The notes under the pieces: model-generated | What the model was told of the DNA's origin: nothing | Databases searched by the model: none | Seen by the model: only the letters and a program-made list of their open reading frames with translations | In this document: positions 35,210 to 43,690 of the stretch, piece after piece | Numbering within the stretch: the stretch's first letter is position 1 | How the letters are laid out: every line of letters starts with the position of its first letter | Translations under genes and position numbers: made by a program | NCBI RefSeq assembly: GCF_000429665.1 | Contig: NZ_AUCH01000001.1 | Span: forward strand, 186,001 to 250,000 | DNA: 64,000 bases | Source of the DNA: Azovibrio restrictus DSM 23866 | GTDB lineage: Bacteria > Pseudomonadota > Gammaproteobacteria > Burkholderiales > Rhodocyclaceae | Direction of reading: 5' to 3'

Positions 35210-35764
35210 ATGCGCAAACACCTGAGACGCTATCTGCCCGATCCCCAGAGCCTCCAGCAACACCGCTGGCTGGGCCTGCTCGGCCCCACCCTGAGCCATC
35301 CCCGGCTGTGGCATCTGAACCGCCACTCGGCCGCCGGCGGCATCGCCACCGGCCTGTTCTGCGGCCTGATTCCCGGCCCGTTCCAGATGCCGGGCGCCGC
35401 CCTCTGCGCCATCCTGTTCCGGGTCAACCTGCCCCTGGCCGTGGTCACCACCCTGTACACCAATCCCTTCACCCTGGTGCCCCTGTACCTGCTGGCCTAC
35501 GAGATCGGCAGCCTGTTCCTGCCCCAGGAGGGGAATTTCGTCGAACCGCCCCAGTTCGCCCTGGCCACCCTGCCCCAATGGACCCGGGCCATGGGGGAAT
35601 GGATGCTGGGCCTGGGCAAGCCCCTGGGGCTGGGCCTCCTGATCCTGGCGGTGGTGCTGGCCCTGGCCGGCTATTTCCTGGTGCGCCTAGCCTGGCGCAT
35701 CTACCTGATCCGCGCCTGGGGCCGGCGCCGCCGGGTCAGATCAGCTGCCCGTCCTCAAGACTGA
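35210..35764 (+). CDS. DUF2062 family membrane protein
   Basis: 184 residues with two or three membrane segments (about 42-80, 82-100, 140-165). The block HSAAGGIATGLFCGLIPGPFQM (about 43-64) followed by NPFTLVPLYLLAYEIGSLFL is the DUF2062 hallmark. Function is unknown. It is divergent from comEC with an AGGA ribosome site six bases before ATG, and its 3' end overlaps lolD (opposite strand) by 29 bases. DUF2062 genes next to comEC and lolCD are common in betaproteobacteria. Confidence 0.85.
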   Translation: MRKHLRRYLPDPQSLQQHRWLGLLGPTLSHPRLWHLNRHSAAGGIATGLFCGLIPGPFQMPGAALCAILFRVNLPLAVVTTLYTNPFTLVPLYLLAYEIGSLFLPQEGNFVEPPQFALATLPQWTRAMGEWMLGLGKPLGLGLLILAVVLALAGYFLVRLAWRIYLIRAWGRRRRVRSAARPQD

Positions 35765-36422
35765 GGGTACGGCCGGTGCGGGCGGCCAGAGCCTGATCGT
35801 GGGTGACGATGATCAGGCTGGTGCGCCCCGAGCGGGCCCGCTCCAGGAGCAGTTCGAACACCCCTTCTGCCGTATGCCGGTCCAGGTTGCCGGTGGGCTC
35901 GTCGGCCAGGATGCAGGCCGGCTCGGTCACCAGGGCCCGGGCAATGGCGGCCCGCTGGCGTTCGCCGCCGGAAAGCTCCCCCGGCCGGTGTTCGACCCGG
36001 TGCCCCAGCCCCACCGCCGTCAGCATGGCCCGAGCCTGCTCCAGGGCTGCGGCCCGGGGCTGACGCCGGATCAACAGCGGCATGGCCACGTTTTCCAGGG
36101 CGGAAAACTCCGGCAGCAGATGATGGAACTGGTACACGAAGCCCAGGTGTCGGTTGCGCCAGTCGCCCCGGGCCGCCTCCCTGAGGCCGGAGAAATCCTG
36201 CCCCATCAGCTCGACACTGCCGCTGCTGGGCGCATCCAGCCCCCCCAGCAGGTGCAGCAGGGTGCTCTTGCCGGACCCGGAGGCGCCAACGATGGCGACG
36301 CTCTCCCCGGCCTCCACGCACAGGTTCACTTCCCGGAGCACGCTCACTTCTTCCTGCCCCAGGGCGAAGCGCTTGCCCAGGGCACGGCATTCCAGCACCG
36401 TCTGCATGCTTGTCTCACTCAT
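35736..36422 (-). CDS. lolD: Lipoprotein-releasing ABC transporter ATPase LolD
   Basis: ATPase that powers extraction of outer-membrane lipoproteins from the inner membrane to LolA. 228 residues. Walker A is GASGSGKSTLLHLLGGLD (about 41-58), Q-loop in FVYQFHHLLPEFSALENV, signature LSGGERQRAAIARAL (about 145-159), Walker B ILADEPTGNLD, His in IIVTHDQALA. It overlaps the permease gene by eight bases. Confidence 0.95.
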   Translation of the reverse strand: MSETSMQTVLECRALGKRFALGQEEVSVLREVNLCVEAGESVAIVGASGSGKSTLLHLLGGLDAPSSGSVELMGQDFSGLREAARGDWRNRHLGFVYQFHHLLPEFSALENVAMPLLIRRQPRAAALEQARAMLTAVGLGHRVEHRPGELSGGERQRAAIARALVTEPACILADEPTGNLDRHTAEGVFELLLERARSGRTSLIIVTHDQALAARTGRTLSLEDGQLI

Positions 36423-37662
36423 AGCGCAGGGCCTCCGCCGGATTCACCCGGGCGGCGCGCCAGCTCGGGTAGAGGGTGGCCACCAGGGCCAGGACGAAGG
36501 CAATCAGGGTGACCCCCCAGACATCGCCCCACTGCAGTTCGGACGGCAGCTCGGAGATGTAATAGACCTCCTTGGCCAGGAACTGGGTACCGAGCAGGCG
36601 CTCGATGAAGGGCACCACCACATCGATGTTGAGGGCCAGGCTGACGCCACCGACCACTCCTAGCCCCAGGCCGATGCAGCCGATCAGGGCACCCTGGATG
36701 ATGAACACGGTCATGATGCTACCGGGCCGGGCTCCCAGGGTGCGCAGGATGGCGATGTCCGCCTGCTTGTCGGTCACCGCCATCACCAGGGTGGAAACGA
36801 TGTTGAAGGCGGCCACGGCCACGATCAGGGAGAGGATGATGAACATCATGTTCTTCTCGATCTGCACGGCCCGGAAGAAATTGGCATGGCTGCGGGTCCA
36901 GTCGGCCACATAGGCGTCGGCGTTGATCATGCCCGCCACCTCCCGGGCCACCCGGGGCGCATCGAAGAGGTCGTTCAACTTGAGGCGCACGCCGCTGACC
37001 CGGTCCCCGAGCCGGTACAGCTTCTGGGCATCCCCCAGATCCACCAGGGCCAGGCCGGAGTCGTATTCGAACATGCCCACCTCGAAGATGCCCACCACCG
37101 TAAACGCCCGCAGCCGGGGCACCACGCCAGCCGGGGTGACGGAGCCCTGGGGCGCGATCACCGTGACCTTGTCCCCCAGATGCACCCGCAGGGCCCGGGC
37201 CAGTTCGCTGCCCAGGATGATGCCGAACTCCCCGGGTTTCAGGTCATCGAGCTTGCCGCTCTGCATGTAGCGGGCAAAATCCGCCACCCGCTCTTCCAGC
37301 ATGGGCTCTATCCCCCGCACCAGCACCCCGCGCACCTCCTGATCCACGGACAGCATGGACTGGGCCTGGACGAAAGGCGCCGCCGCCTGGACCTCCGGAT
37401 GGGCGCCAGCCTCCATGGCCACCCGGGACCAGTTGGGCAGGTCCCCGTCCATGCCGTTGATCTGGACGTGGGAAGCCACCCCCAGGATGCGGGTGCGCAA
37501 TTCCGTCTGGAAACCGTTCATCACCGACAGCACCACGATCAGGGCTGCCACCCCCAGGGCTACGCCCAGCATGGAAATCAGGGAAATGAAGGAAATGAAA
37601 TGGTTGCGGCGCTTGGCGCGGGTATAGCGCAGGCCGATGAATATCTCGTAGGGCAGAGCCAC
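36415..37662 (-). CDS. lolC: Lipoprotein-releasing ABC transporter permease LolC/LolE
   Basis: 415-residue inner-membrane subunit. Membrane helix 1 (about 22-46, with FISLISMLGVALGVAALIVVLSVMNGF) is followed by a large periplasmic domain (about 47-265) and three C-terminal helices (about 268-400), the FtsX/MacB topology. The N-terminus YEIFIGLRYTRAKRRNHFISFIS is the LolC/E signature. Only one permease gene is present beside lolD, whereas E. coli has lolC and lolE; a homodimeric permease is likely unless a second gene lies elsewhere. Confidence 0.93.
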   Translation of the reverse strand: MALPYEIFIGLRYTRAKRRNHFISFISLISMLGVALGVAALIVVLSVMNGFQTELRTRILGVASHVQINGMDGDLPNWSRVAMEAGAHPEVQAAAPFVQAQSMLSVDQEVRGVLVRGIEPMLEERVADFARYMQSGKLDDLKPGEFGIILGSELARALRVHLGDKVTVIAPQGSVTPAGVVPRLRAFTVVGIFEVGMFEYDSGLALVDLGDAQKLYRLGDRVSGVRLKLNDLFDAPRVAREVAGMINADAYVADWTRSHANFFRAVQIEKNMMFIILSLIVAVAAFNIVSTLVMAVTDKQADIAILRTLGARPGSIMTVFIIQGALIGCIGLGLGVVGGVSLALNIDVVVPFIERLLGTQFLAKEVYYISELPSELQWGDVWGVTLIAFVLALVATLYPSWRAARVNPAEALRYE

Positions 37663-37783
37663 CGGGAGGGACCGAAAGAATCAAAAGGGGGCCTATGGTA
37701 CACTCGCCCGCGCTTTCTGGGCACCCAGCCCGGGAGCATGGGCTCCCCGCCAGACCGCCTCCCCTCGCCTTTTCCCCGCCCCC

Positions 37784-38815
37784 ATGCACCTGACCCTGCT
37801 CATACCCGAACTGCTCTGGCCCGAACCCGCCGACCAGGCCGCCCTGGACCAGCTGGCATGCCCCACCCTGGAAAAACTCCTGGGGCGGGCCCGCTTCCAG
37901 CGCCAGCCCCGCCAGGCCCTGGAAACCTGTCTGGCCGGACTCCTGGGCACCGGCCCGCGCAGCCTGGCGGCCTGCCGCCTGGCCGGAGAGTCCCGGGACC
38001 CCGGCGACTCCAGCTGGTACTGCGCCGACCCGGTGCATCTGCAGTTCCACCACGAGCGCGTCATCCTGGGCAATGCGGAACTGCTGGCGCTGGAGGCAGA
38101 GGAGGTGGAGCAGCTGCTGGTCAGCCTCAACCGGGACTTCCCGGACCTGGGCCGGTTTCACGCCCCCCACCCGCAACGCTGGTACCTGGAAGCCGTCCCG
38201 GGCCTGAACCTGCCGCCCCTGCCCCCGCCTTCCGCCGCCACCGGGCGCCAGCTTGGCACCCTGCTCCCGGAAGCGCCGGACCTGGCCCGGCTTCTGAACG
38301 AACTGCAGATGCTGCTGCACACCCACCCGGTCAACCGGGCCCGGGAAGCCAGCCGCCGCCCCCTGGTGAACGGCCTCTGGCTCTGGGGCGGCACCGGGCA
38401 GGCGGCAACCGCCCCGGGGCCAGAGCGGGTCTGGGGCGATGAGCCCCTGCTCCAGGGTCTGGCCCGGAGCAGCGCCCGGGATGCCCGGCCCCGGCCGCCC
38501 CATGCCCAGGCCTGGCTCGCAGCCAGCAAGGCCGGCGGCAACCCCCGGGAACTGATCCTGCTGGAGCAACTGCTGGCCCCCGCCCTGGTGGAGGACGGCG
38601 ACAGCTGGAAAGCCCAGGTGGCCGACCTGGAACGGCACTGGATCGCCCCCCTGGCCCAGGCCCTGGGCCGGGAGCTGAGCCGCCTCACCCTGCTCAGCCC
38701 CACGGCCTACGGCCTGCTCCAGTGGGAGCTGGGTGCCGCCAGCCGCTGGCAGTTCTGGAAAAGCGCCCGCCCCCTGGCGACCCTGGCCCGGCAACTGGCG
38801 GACAGCCCGCCCTGA
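37784..38815 (+). CDS. RpfE/phosphoglycerate-mutase-like protein of unknown function
   Basis: 343 residues. The opening MHLTLLIPELLWPEP and the NGLWLWGGTG block (about 195-204) resemble a family annotated in betaproteobacteria as regulatory protein RpfE or cofactor-independent phosphoglycerate mutase. The NGxWxWGGG motif in this family recalls the metal-site loop of alkaline-phosphatase-superfamily enzymes. I cannot identify the full metal ligand set, so the mutase label is doubtful. It lies 80 bp before recJ on the same strand, a placement usual in this group. Confidence 0.55.
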   Translation: MHLTLLIPELLWPEPADQAALDQLACPTLEKLLGRARFQRQPRQALETCLAGLLGTGPRSLAACRLAGESRDPGDSSWYCADPVHLQFHHERVILGNAELLALEAEEVEQLLVSLNRDFPDLGRFHAPHPQRWYLEAVPGLNLPPLPPPSAATGRQLGTLLPEAPDLARLLNELQMLLHTHPVNRAREASRRPLVNGLWLWGGTGQAATAPGPERVWGDEPLLQGLARSSARDARPRPPHAQAWLAASKAGGNPRELILLEQLLAPALVEDGDSWKAQVADLERHWIAPLAQALGRELSRLTLLSPTAYGLLQWELGAASRWQFWKSARPLATLARQLADSPP

Positions 38816-38894
38816 GCTCCCGGAGCCGCTCCCCAATGTTTTACTCCTGCCCCGGCAACGGGGAAAATTTCCCTTTCATTTCCCGCCCGCATCC

Positions 38895-40601
38895 ATGACC
38901 CGACTCGTCCGCCGCCCCGTCCCCAGCAAACTCCAGTGGCAACTGGAACAGCAGGGCCTGCATCCCCTTCTGGCCCGGCTCTACGCCGCCCGGGGGGTGA
39001 GCGATGCGGCGGAACTGGACTATGAACTCAAGTCCCTGCTGCCGCCCCAGGCCCTGAAGGGCGCCGGCGCCGCAGCCGAGCTCCTGGCCGATGCCCTGGA
39101 GGCGGATGCGCGTCTGCTGATCGTGGCCGATTACGACTGCGACGGCGCCACCGCCTGCGCCCTGGGCATCCGCGCCCTGCGCCAGCTGGCGGCGGGCAGC
39201 GGCGCCACGGTGGAATACCTGGTGCCGGACCGCTTCACCCTGGGTTACGGCCTCTCCCCCGCCATCGTGGACCTGGCCGCAGAGCGCCAGCCGGATCTGA
39301 TCATCACCGTGGATAACGGCATCGCCAGCCTCGAAGGGGTGGCCCGGGCCCGGGAACTGGGCATCGCCACCCTGATCACCGACCACCACCTGCCCGGCGA
39401 CACCCTGCCCGAAGCCGAATGCATCGTGAACCCCAACCAGCCGGGCTGCGAATTTCCCTCCAAGCACCTGGCCGGGGTCGGCGTCATGTTCTACGTGATG
39501 CTGGCCCTGCGCGCCGAACTCAGGGAGCGGGGCTGGTTCGCCGAACGGCCCGAACCCAATCTGGCCAACCTCCTGGACCTGGTGGCCCTGGGCACCGTGG
39601 CCGACGTGGTGAAACTGGACCGCAACAACCGCATCCTGGTCAGCCAGGGCCTGCAGCGCATGCGCGCCGGACGGCTGTGCGCCGGGCTCCAGGCCCTGCT
39701 CCGGGCGGGCGGCCGGGAACCCCGGCGCCTGACGGCCTTCGACCTGGGCTTCGTGCTCGGCCCCCGCCTCAACGCCGCCGGACGCCTCTCGGACATGGGC
39801 ATCGGCATTGAAAGCCTGCTCACCGACGATCCGGGCATGGCCCTGGCCTACGCCCAGAAGCTGGACGGCCTGAACCGGGAACGGCGGGAAATCGAAGCGG
39901 AAATGCAGGACCAGGCCCTGGCCCTGCTGGAACGGGTGGAAATGGACAATGCCCCCCCGGGCATGGCCCTGTTCGAGCCCGACTGGCACCAGGGGGTGGT
40001 GGGCATCCTCGCCTCCCGCATCAAGGACCGGCTGCACCGGCCCGTATTCGCCTTCGCCCGGGGCGAAAACGGCGAACTCAAGGGTTCCGGCCGCTCCATT
40101 CCCGGCCTGCACCTGCGCGACGCCCTGGACCTCATCTCGAAACGGGCCCCGGGCCTGCTGCTACGCTTCGGTGGCCACGCGGCGGCAGCGGGCGTCACCC
40201 TGCTGGAACAGGACTTCAATCGTTTCCGTGACCTGTTCGCCGAGATCGCCGGGGAGCTCCTCAGCCCCGGAGACCTGAGCCGCAGCCTGGAAACCGACGG
40301 CGCCCTGGAAACCGCCCACTACAACCTGGAAACCGCCCAACTGCTGGAAGCCCAGATCTGGGGCCAGGGCTTCCCCCCGCCCCTGTTCGAAGACGAATTC
40401 ACCGTGGAGCAGCAACGCATCCTCAAGGAAAAACACCTGAAGCTACGTCTCAACAAGAACGGGCAAGTCATTGACGGGATTCAATTCAACTACACCAACC
40501 AGCCCGGCAACCGCAGCCGCATCGTGTATAGACTGGGGATCAACGAATACAAAGGGGTGCAATCCACCCAGCTCATGATCGAGCACCTGGAAGCCCTGTA
40601 A
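38895..40601 (+). CDS. recJ: Single-stranded-DNA-specific exonuclease RecJ
   Basis: 5'-3' exonuclease used in mismatch repair and recombination. 568 residues. DHH-family motifs: VADYDCDGATACAL (about 78-90), TVDNGIASLEG (about 139-149), TDHHLPGD (about 162-169), and the GTVADVVKL block near 234. DHHA1 lies at about 330-450, with GRSIPGLHLRDAL and LLRFGGHAAAAG. The C-terminal OB domain follows. The ATG at 38895 gives the conserved MTRLVRRPVP start. Confidence 0.95.
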   Translation: MTRLVRRPVPSKLQWQLEQQGLHPLLARLYAARGVSDAAELDYELKSLLPPQALKGAGAAAELLADALEADARLLIVADYDCDGATACALGIRALRQLAAGSGATVEYLVPDRFTLGYGLSPAIVDLAAERQPDLIITVDNGIASLEGVARARELGIATLITDHHLPGDTLPEAECIVNPNQPGCEFPSKHLAGVGVMFYVMLALRAELRERGWFAERPEPNLANLLDLVALGTVADVVKLDRNNRILVSQGLQRMRAGRLCAGLQALLRAGGREPRRLTAFDLGFVLGPRLNAAGRLSDMGIGIESLLTDDPGMALAYAQKLDGLNRERREIEAEMQDQALALLERVEMDNAPPGMALFEPDWHQGVVGILASRIKDRLHRPVFAFARGENGELKGSGRSIPGLHLRDALDLISKRAPGLLLRFGGHAAAAGVTLLEQDFNRFRDLFAEIAGELLSPGDLSRSLETDGALETAHYNLETAQLLEAQIWGQGFPPPLFEDEFTVEQQRILKEKHLKLRLNKNGQVIDGIQFNYTNQPGNRSRIVYRLGINEYKGVQSTQLMIEHLEAL

Positions 40602-40810
40602 GGGTGGGGATCAGCTTGTTCCAGCAGATCCGGCATGGGAAGTGGCATATTCGCGGATCGTTGGCAAAAAAACGGGCACGCGTGAAGGATGACCAGTTCG
40701 TGCTCATCGGCCTTCGCTGACTTTCTTGAGCCATGGCCACTTTGCACGATATTCCGGATACCCTCGTCTACGACGCCTGAATTCGTAAGCCATGGCCGTG
40801 CTTCCGAATT

Positions 40811-40838
40811 TGTAGTACACATTCCTGCGTATACTACA
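40811..40838. promoter_or_regulatory. Operator-like inverted repeat 1 upstream of the nucleotidyltransferase
   Basis: TGTAGTA (40811-40817), 14 bases, TACTACA (40832-40838). The right arm overlaps TATACT (40830-40835), a candidate -10 box, so a protein bound here would block transcription. The same arms and spacing recur 43 bp downstream. Confidence 0.7.
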
Positions 40839-40853
40839 AATGCCCATGGGTTC

Positions 40854-40881
40854 TGTAGTACGCTGTTTATCGTGTACTACA
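40854..40881. promoter_or_regulatory. Operator-like inverted repeat 2 upstream of the nucleotidyltransferase
   Basis: TGTAGTA (40854-40860), 14 bases, TACTACA (40875-40881), ending 15 bases before the ATG at 40897. It is identical to repeat 1 in arms and spacer length. Centres are 43 bp apart, about four helical turns, so two bound dimers would lie on the same DNA face. Confidence 0.7.
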
Positions 40882-40896
40882 AATTTCGGGATTGCC

Positions 40897-41961
40897 ATGG
40901 AATTGCAAACGGCCCTGACCCACACGCTTTACGCGCAACTCCTGGAAGAAGCCCTGAGTTACGAGGTCTTGATATTCGAGGATGGCGTTGTCGGCAGCCC
41001 TTATGTGAACATTTCCAACGAAAAGCGCTACCTCTACTGGCAGGTGAAGCTGCCGGATGGCACGTTCCGGCGCAAGTCGCTTGGGCTGGAAACCGAGGAA
41101 ACCAAAGCGCTGGTCGAACGCTTGATCGAGCGCAAGAGCGACATTCAAAGCGCCATTGAATCCCTGAAAACAACGACGCGCTCCTTTGTCTCCAGCGGTG
41201 GCATGTCAGTAGAGCTGGCGCACTTCCGGGTGATGGAGTGGCTGGCCCGGGCCGGGTTGTTTTCCAAAGCCATCGTGGTCGTTGGCTCCCATGCGTTCGC
41301 TGCCTTGGGCAATGCGCTGGGCGTGCGCTGGGGTAACTCCCTCAAGACGACGGACATGGACTTTGCCAGGCCCCATGGAATCGCGCTGGCTACCCCGGTC
41401 AGCGACGCCACGCTGAATGTCGAGCATGTTGTCAAAGCCGGTGATGACTCCTTCTTCGCCGTGCCATCGCTCAACATCAAGTTCCCAGCGACTTCGCTCA
41501 TGAGTCGCAAATCGAAGGTCAAGATCGATTTCTTGACGACGATCCGGCACAAGGGCGACACATCGCCCATCATGTTCCCTGATCTTGGGTTTGCAGCCGA
41601 ACCCTTGCGTTACATGGACTACCTGCTGGGAGGCCCGATTGTGCGCGGCCTGCTGGTGGGTCAGTACGCAATCCCGGCAAACTTCCCTGACCCAGCCCGC
41701 TTTGCGATCCATAAGCTGATCGTTGCACAGGAACGGGCGGCGGGTTTTCAGACCAAGGTACAGAAAGACGTAACTCAGGCGATGGCGCTTGTCGAAGCGC
41801 TGATCGAGATTGGGCGGGATTACGAGTTGCAGGAAGCGCTCGCCGCCCTGCCTGAATACGGCTACGGCAAGGTGGCCGAGAAAATCCGGAAGTCCCTCAC
41901 CCTTACCGATAGCCCGGCGCAGGATGCCGTTGAGGGGTATCTGGCCAAGCTGACCGACTGA
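40897..41961 (+). CDS. GSU2403-type nucleotidyltransferase-fold protein
   Basis: 354 residues. The nucleotidyltransferase core has the G-S turn at 130-131 (VVVGSHAFAALG) and the metal-binding pair DMD at 153-155 (LKTTDMDFA). Downstream, SKVKIDFLTTIR could supply the third acidic residue. The N-terminal 90 residues, with NEKRYLYWQVKLPDGTFRRKSLG (split by no gap), look like the beta-hairpin of integrase-arm or AP2-like DNA-binding modules. The family is of unknown function and related in fold to AbiEii/MNT toxins. It stands alone between recJ and a Uma2 gene, under two matched operators, in less GC-rich DNA. The start at 40897 leaves both operators outside the coding region. Confidence 0.7.
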   Translation: MELQTALTHTLYAQLLEEALSYEVLIFEDGVVGSPYVNISNEKRYLYWQVKLPDGTFRRKSLGLETEETKALVERLIERKSDIQSAIESLKTTTRSFVSSGGMSVELAHFRVMEWLARAGLFSKAIVVVGSHAFAALGNALGVRWGNSLKTTDMDFARPHGIALATPVSDATLNVEHVVKAGDDSFFAVPSLNIKFPATSLMSRKSKVKIDFLTTIRHKGDTSPIMFPDLGFAAEPLRYMDYLLGGPIVRGLLVGQYAIPANFPDPARFAIHKLIVAQERAAGFQTKVQKDVTQAMALVEALIEIGRDYELQEALAALPEYGYGKVAEKIRKSLTLTDSPAQDAVEGYLAKLTD

Positions 41962-42016
41962 CCTGAAACGAAAGGTGCTGCACCCGACTGAGCGCCCTGC
42001 TACCTCTGCAGCTGAC

Positions 42017-42592
42017 TCACAAGGCCAGCCCGCTTTCCTCGTAAATCGCCGGAAAACTGGTCGTCAGTTCGACGCTGCTCAGTTCCACCGGGTCTCCCGG
42101 TGTCAGGGTGATGATCTGCCAGCCGATGTCACCGCTGCGCCGGTGGATTTCGATCAGAGCTTCATCCTGGCTGACGAGCACGTACTCCAGCAGCGAGGGC
42201 AGGCTCTTGTAGGCCAGCAGTTTTTCCCGCCGGTCGGTGCCTGCCATACTCTCCGAAAGCACCTCAACGACCAGACGCGGTGTGTCGACCACATGATCGG
42301 CAACGCCAACGCGCTGATGCTTCGGGTCACAGGTCACCAGCACGTCGGGATAATAGATGCTCTGCATTTTGGCGATGCGCAGCTTGGCGTCGGCCATGAA
42401 GGTACGGCAGGGCGAACCGCGCAAGTGCTGGCGTAACGCACTGTAAATATTGCCCGCAATGATGTTATGGCGCAGTGAGGCGCCGGTCATGGCATAGACT
42501 TGCCCGGCCACGTATTCATTGCGCCCGGGGCTTTGCAATTCCCGGGCGAAGTATTCAGCTTCACTGAGATAGGTCTCGTCTGCGAGCTTCAT
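42017..42592 (-). CDS. Uma2-family (DUF820) endonuclease-like protein
   Basis: 191 residues of the PD-(D/E)XK-like Uma2 family. Likely catalytic residues are Asp in IYYPDVLVTCDP (about 108-119), Glu in RLVVEVLSES (about 135-144), and Lys in DRREKLLAYKSLPSL. The N-terminus has YLSEAEYFARELQSPGRNEYVAGQVYAMTGAS, typical of the group. The function is unproven; Uma2 genes spread widely in mobile or accessory DNA. The start at 42592 is set by homology; the frame continues upstream as antisense of the transporter gene, which is not real protein. Confidence 0.82.
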   Translation of the reverse strand: MKLADETYLSEAEYFARELQSPGRNEYVAGQVYAMTGASLRHNIIAGNIYSALRQHLRGSPCRTFMADAKLRIAKMQSIYYPDVLVTCDPKHQRVGVADHVVDTPRLVVEVLSESMAGTDRREKLLAYKSLPSLLEYVLVSQDEALIEIHRRSGDIGWQIITLTPGDPVELSSVELTTSFPAIYEESGLAL

Positions 42593-42663
42593 GGTAGGAA
42601 CTTCCAGTTCATCAAAGGGTTGGCCTACTATACGCGATCGGGCACCGGGGCAAAAAGCCCGGC

Positions 42664-43560
42664 TCAGCCGCGCCGCTCGGGCAGCACCACCGTGGCCACG
42701 GCGCCCAGGATGAAGGCAGTCCCCAGGAACTCGCCCCAGCCGGGGCTTTCCCCCAGCAGCAGCATGCCCCCCAGCACCCCCACCAGGGGCGTGAGCAGGG
42801 AGGATAGGGAGGACACCGCCACCGGCACCGTGAGCACGATGCGGTTCCAGGCCCAGTAGCAGAACATGAAGGCCACGAAGACGTTGTAGACCAGGCCCAG
42901 GGCCGGCCCCAGGTCGGGCATCTGCCAGCGGTGCGCTTCCAGGACCAGGGCGGCCAGGGCCGCCGGCAGGCCGCCCAGCAGCATCAGCCAGCCGGTCAGG
43001 GCCATGGGCGGCATCGCCACGGGGAAACGCTTGAGGGAAACCACCCCCACCGCCCAGCTGAGGGCTGCCCCCAGCATCAGCAGGGCCCCCAGGGGGGCTC
43101 CGGCCAGACCCAGAAGCTCCATGCCCATCATGGTCAGCACCCCCAGCCCTCCCAAGGCCAGACCCAGGAGCCGCCGGGGAGTGAGGTGGTTGCCCAGCCA
43201 CAGGGCCGAGAGCAGCATGCTCCAGACCGGCATGGTGTAGCCCAGCAGGGCCGCCCGCCCGGAGGGCAGGAAGGACACTCCGTAAATGGCGAGCACGTTC
43301 CAGCCCAGGATGTTGGTCAGGGCCAGCCAGATCAGCACCGGCCACTGCCCCGCAGGAGGCCGCAGCCGCTGGCCGCCGGCCCGGGCCAGGAACAAGAGGC
43401 CGAGGCCCCCGAACAGGAGGCAGAAGCCCCGGAAAGTCAGGGGCGGCACCTGGCTGATCACCATTTTCATGATCGGCCAGTTGAGCCCCCAACCCAGGGC
43501 TAGGGCCAGCAACAGTCCGCCCTGCCGGAGGGTGAATCCCGTCGTCCCATTCGTCACCAC
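42664..43560 (-). CDS. EamA-family drug/metabolite transporter
   Basis: 298 residues with about ten membrane helices in two five-helix repeats, the EamA (DMT superfamily) layout. The first repeat begins GGLLLALALGWGLNWPIMKMVIS, and the second has ALSWAVGVVSLKRFPVAMPP near 165-185. Substrate cannot be read; export of amino acids or metabolites is usual for the family. It is 71 bp upstream of the Uma2 gene and divergent from the diguanylate cyclase gene. Confidence 0.88.
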   Translation of the reverse strand: MVTNGTTGFTLRQGGLLLALALGWGLNWPIMKMVISQVPPLTFRGFCLLFGGLGLLFLARAGGQRLRPPAGQWPVLIWLALTNILGWNVLAIYGVSFLPSGRAALLGYTMPVWSMLLSALWLGNHLTPRRLLGLALGGLGVLTMMGMELLGLAGAPLGALLMLGAALSWAVGVVSLKRFPVAMPPMALTGWLMLLGGLPAALAALVLEAHRWQMPDLGPALGLVYNVFVAFMFCYWAWNRIVLTVPVAVSSLSSLLTPLVGVLGGMLLLGESPGWGEFLGTAFILGAVATVVLPERRG

Positions 43561-43690
43561 ATCGCCTCGCAGCCAGGAAAAAGGCTGCCATGCTGGCGCC
43601 TGGTGGCGCCCCCGTCAATGACGGAAAACCCCTGTGCGCCCCCCACTCCCTCTTCCCCCGCCCATCCCCCTGCCACGGAAGTAGCTTTGG

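Noticed and set aside
40704..40925. Small minus-strand frame in the region before the nucleotidyltransferase (ending in RRRRRGYPEYRAKWPWLKK)
   Set aside because: Its YYKF and VVH strings come from the inverted repeats, there is no ribosome site, and no family is recognised. It could be an antitoxin only if expression were shown.
42593..43618. Long upstream extension of the Uma2 gene frame
   Set aside because: It is the antisense shadow of the EamA transporter; Uma2 homology begins at 42592.
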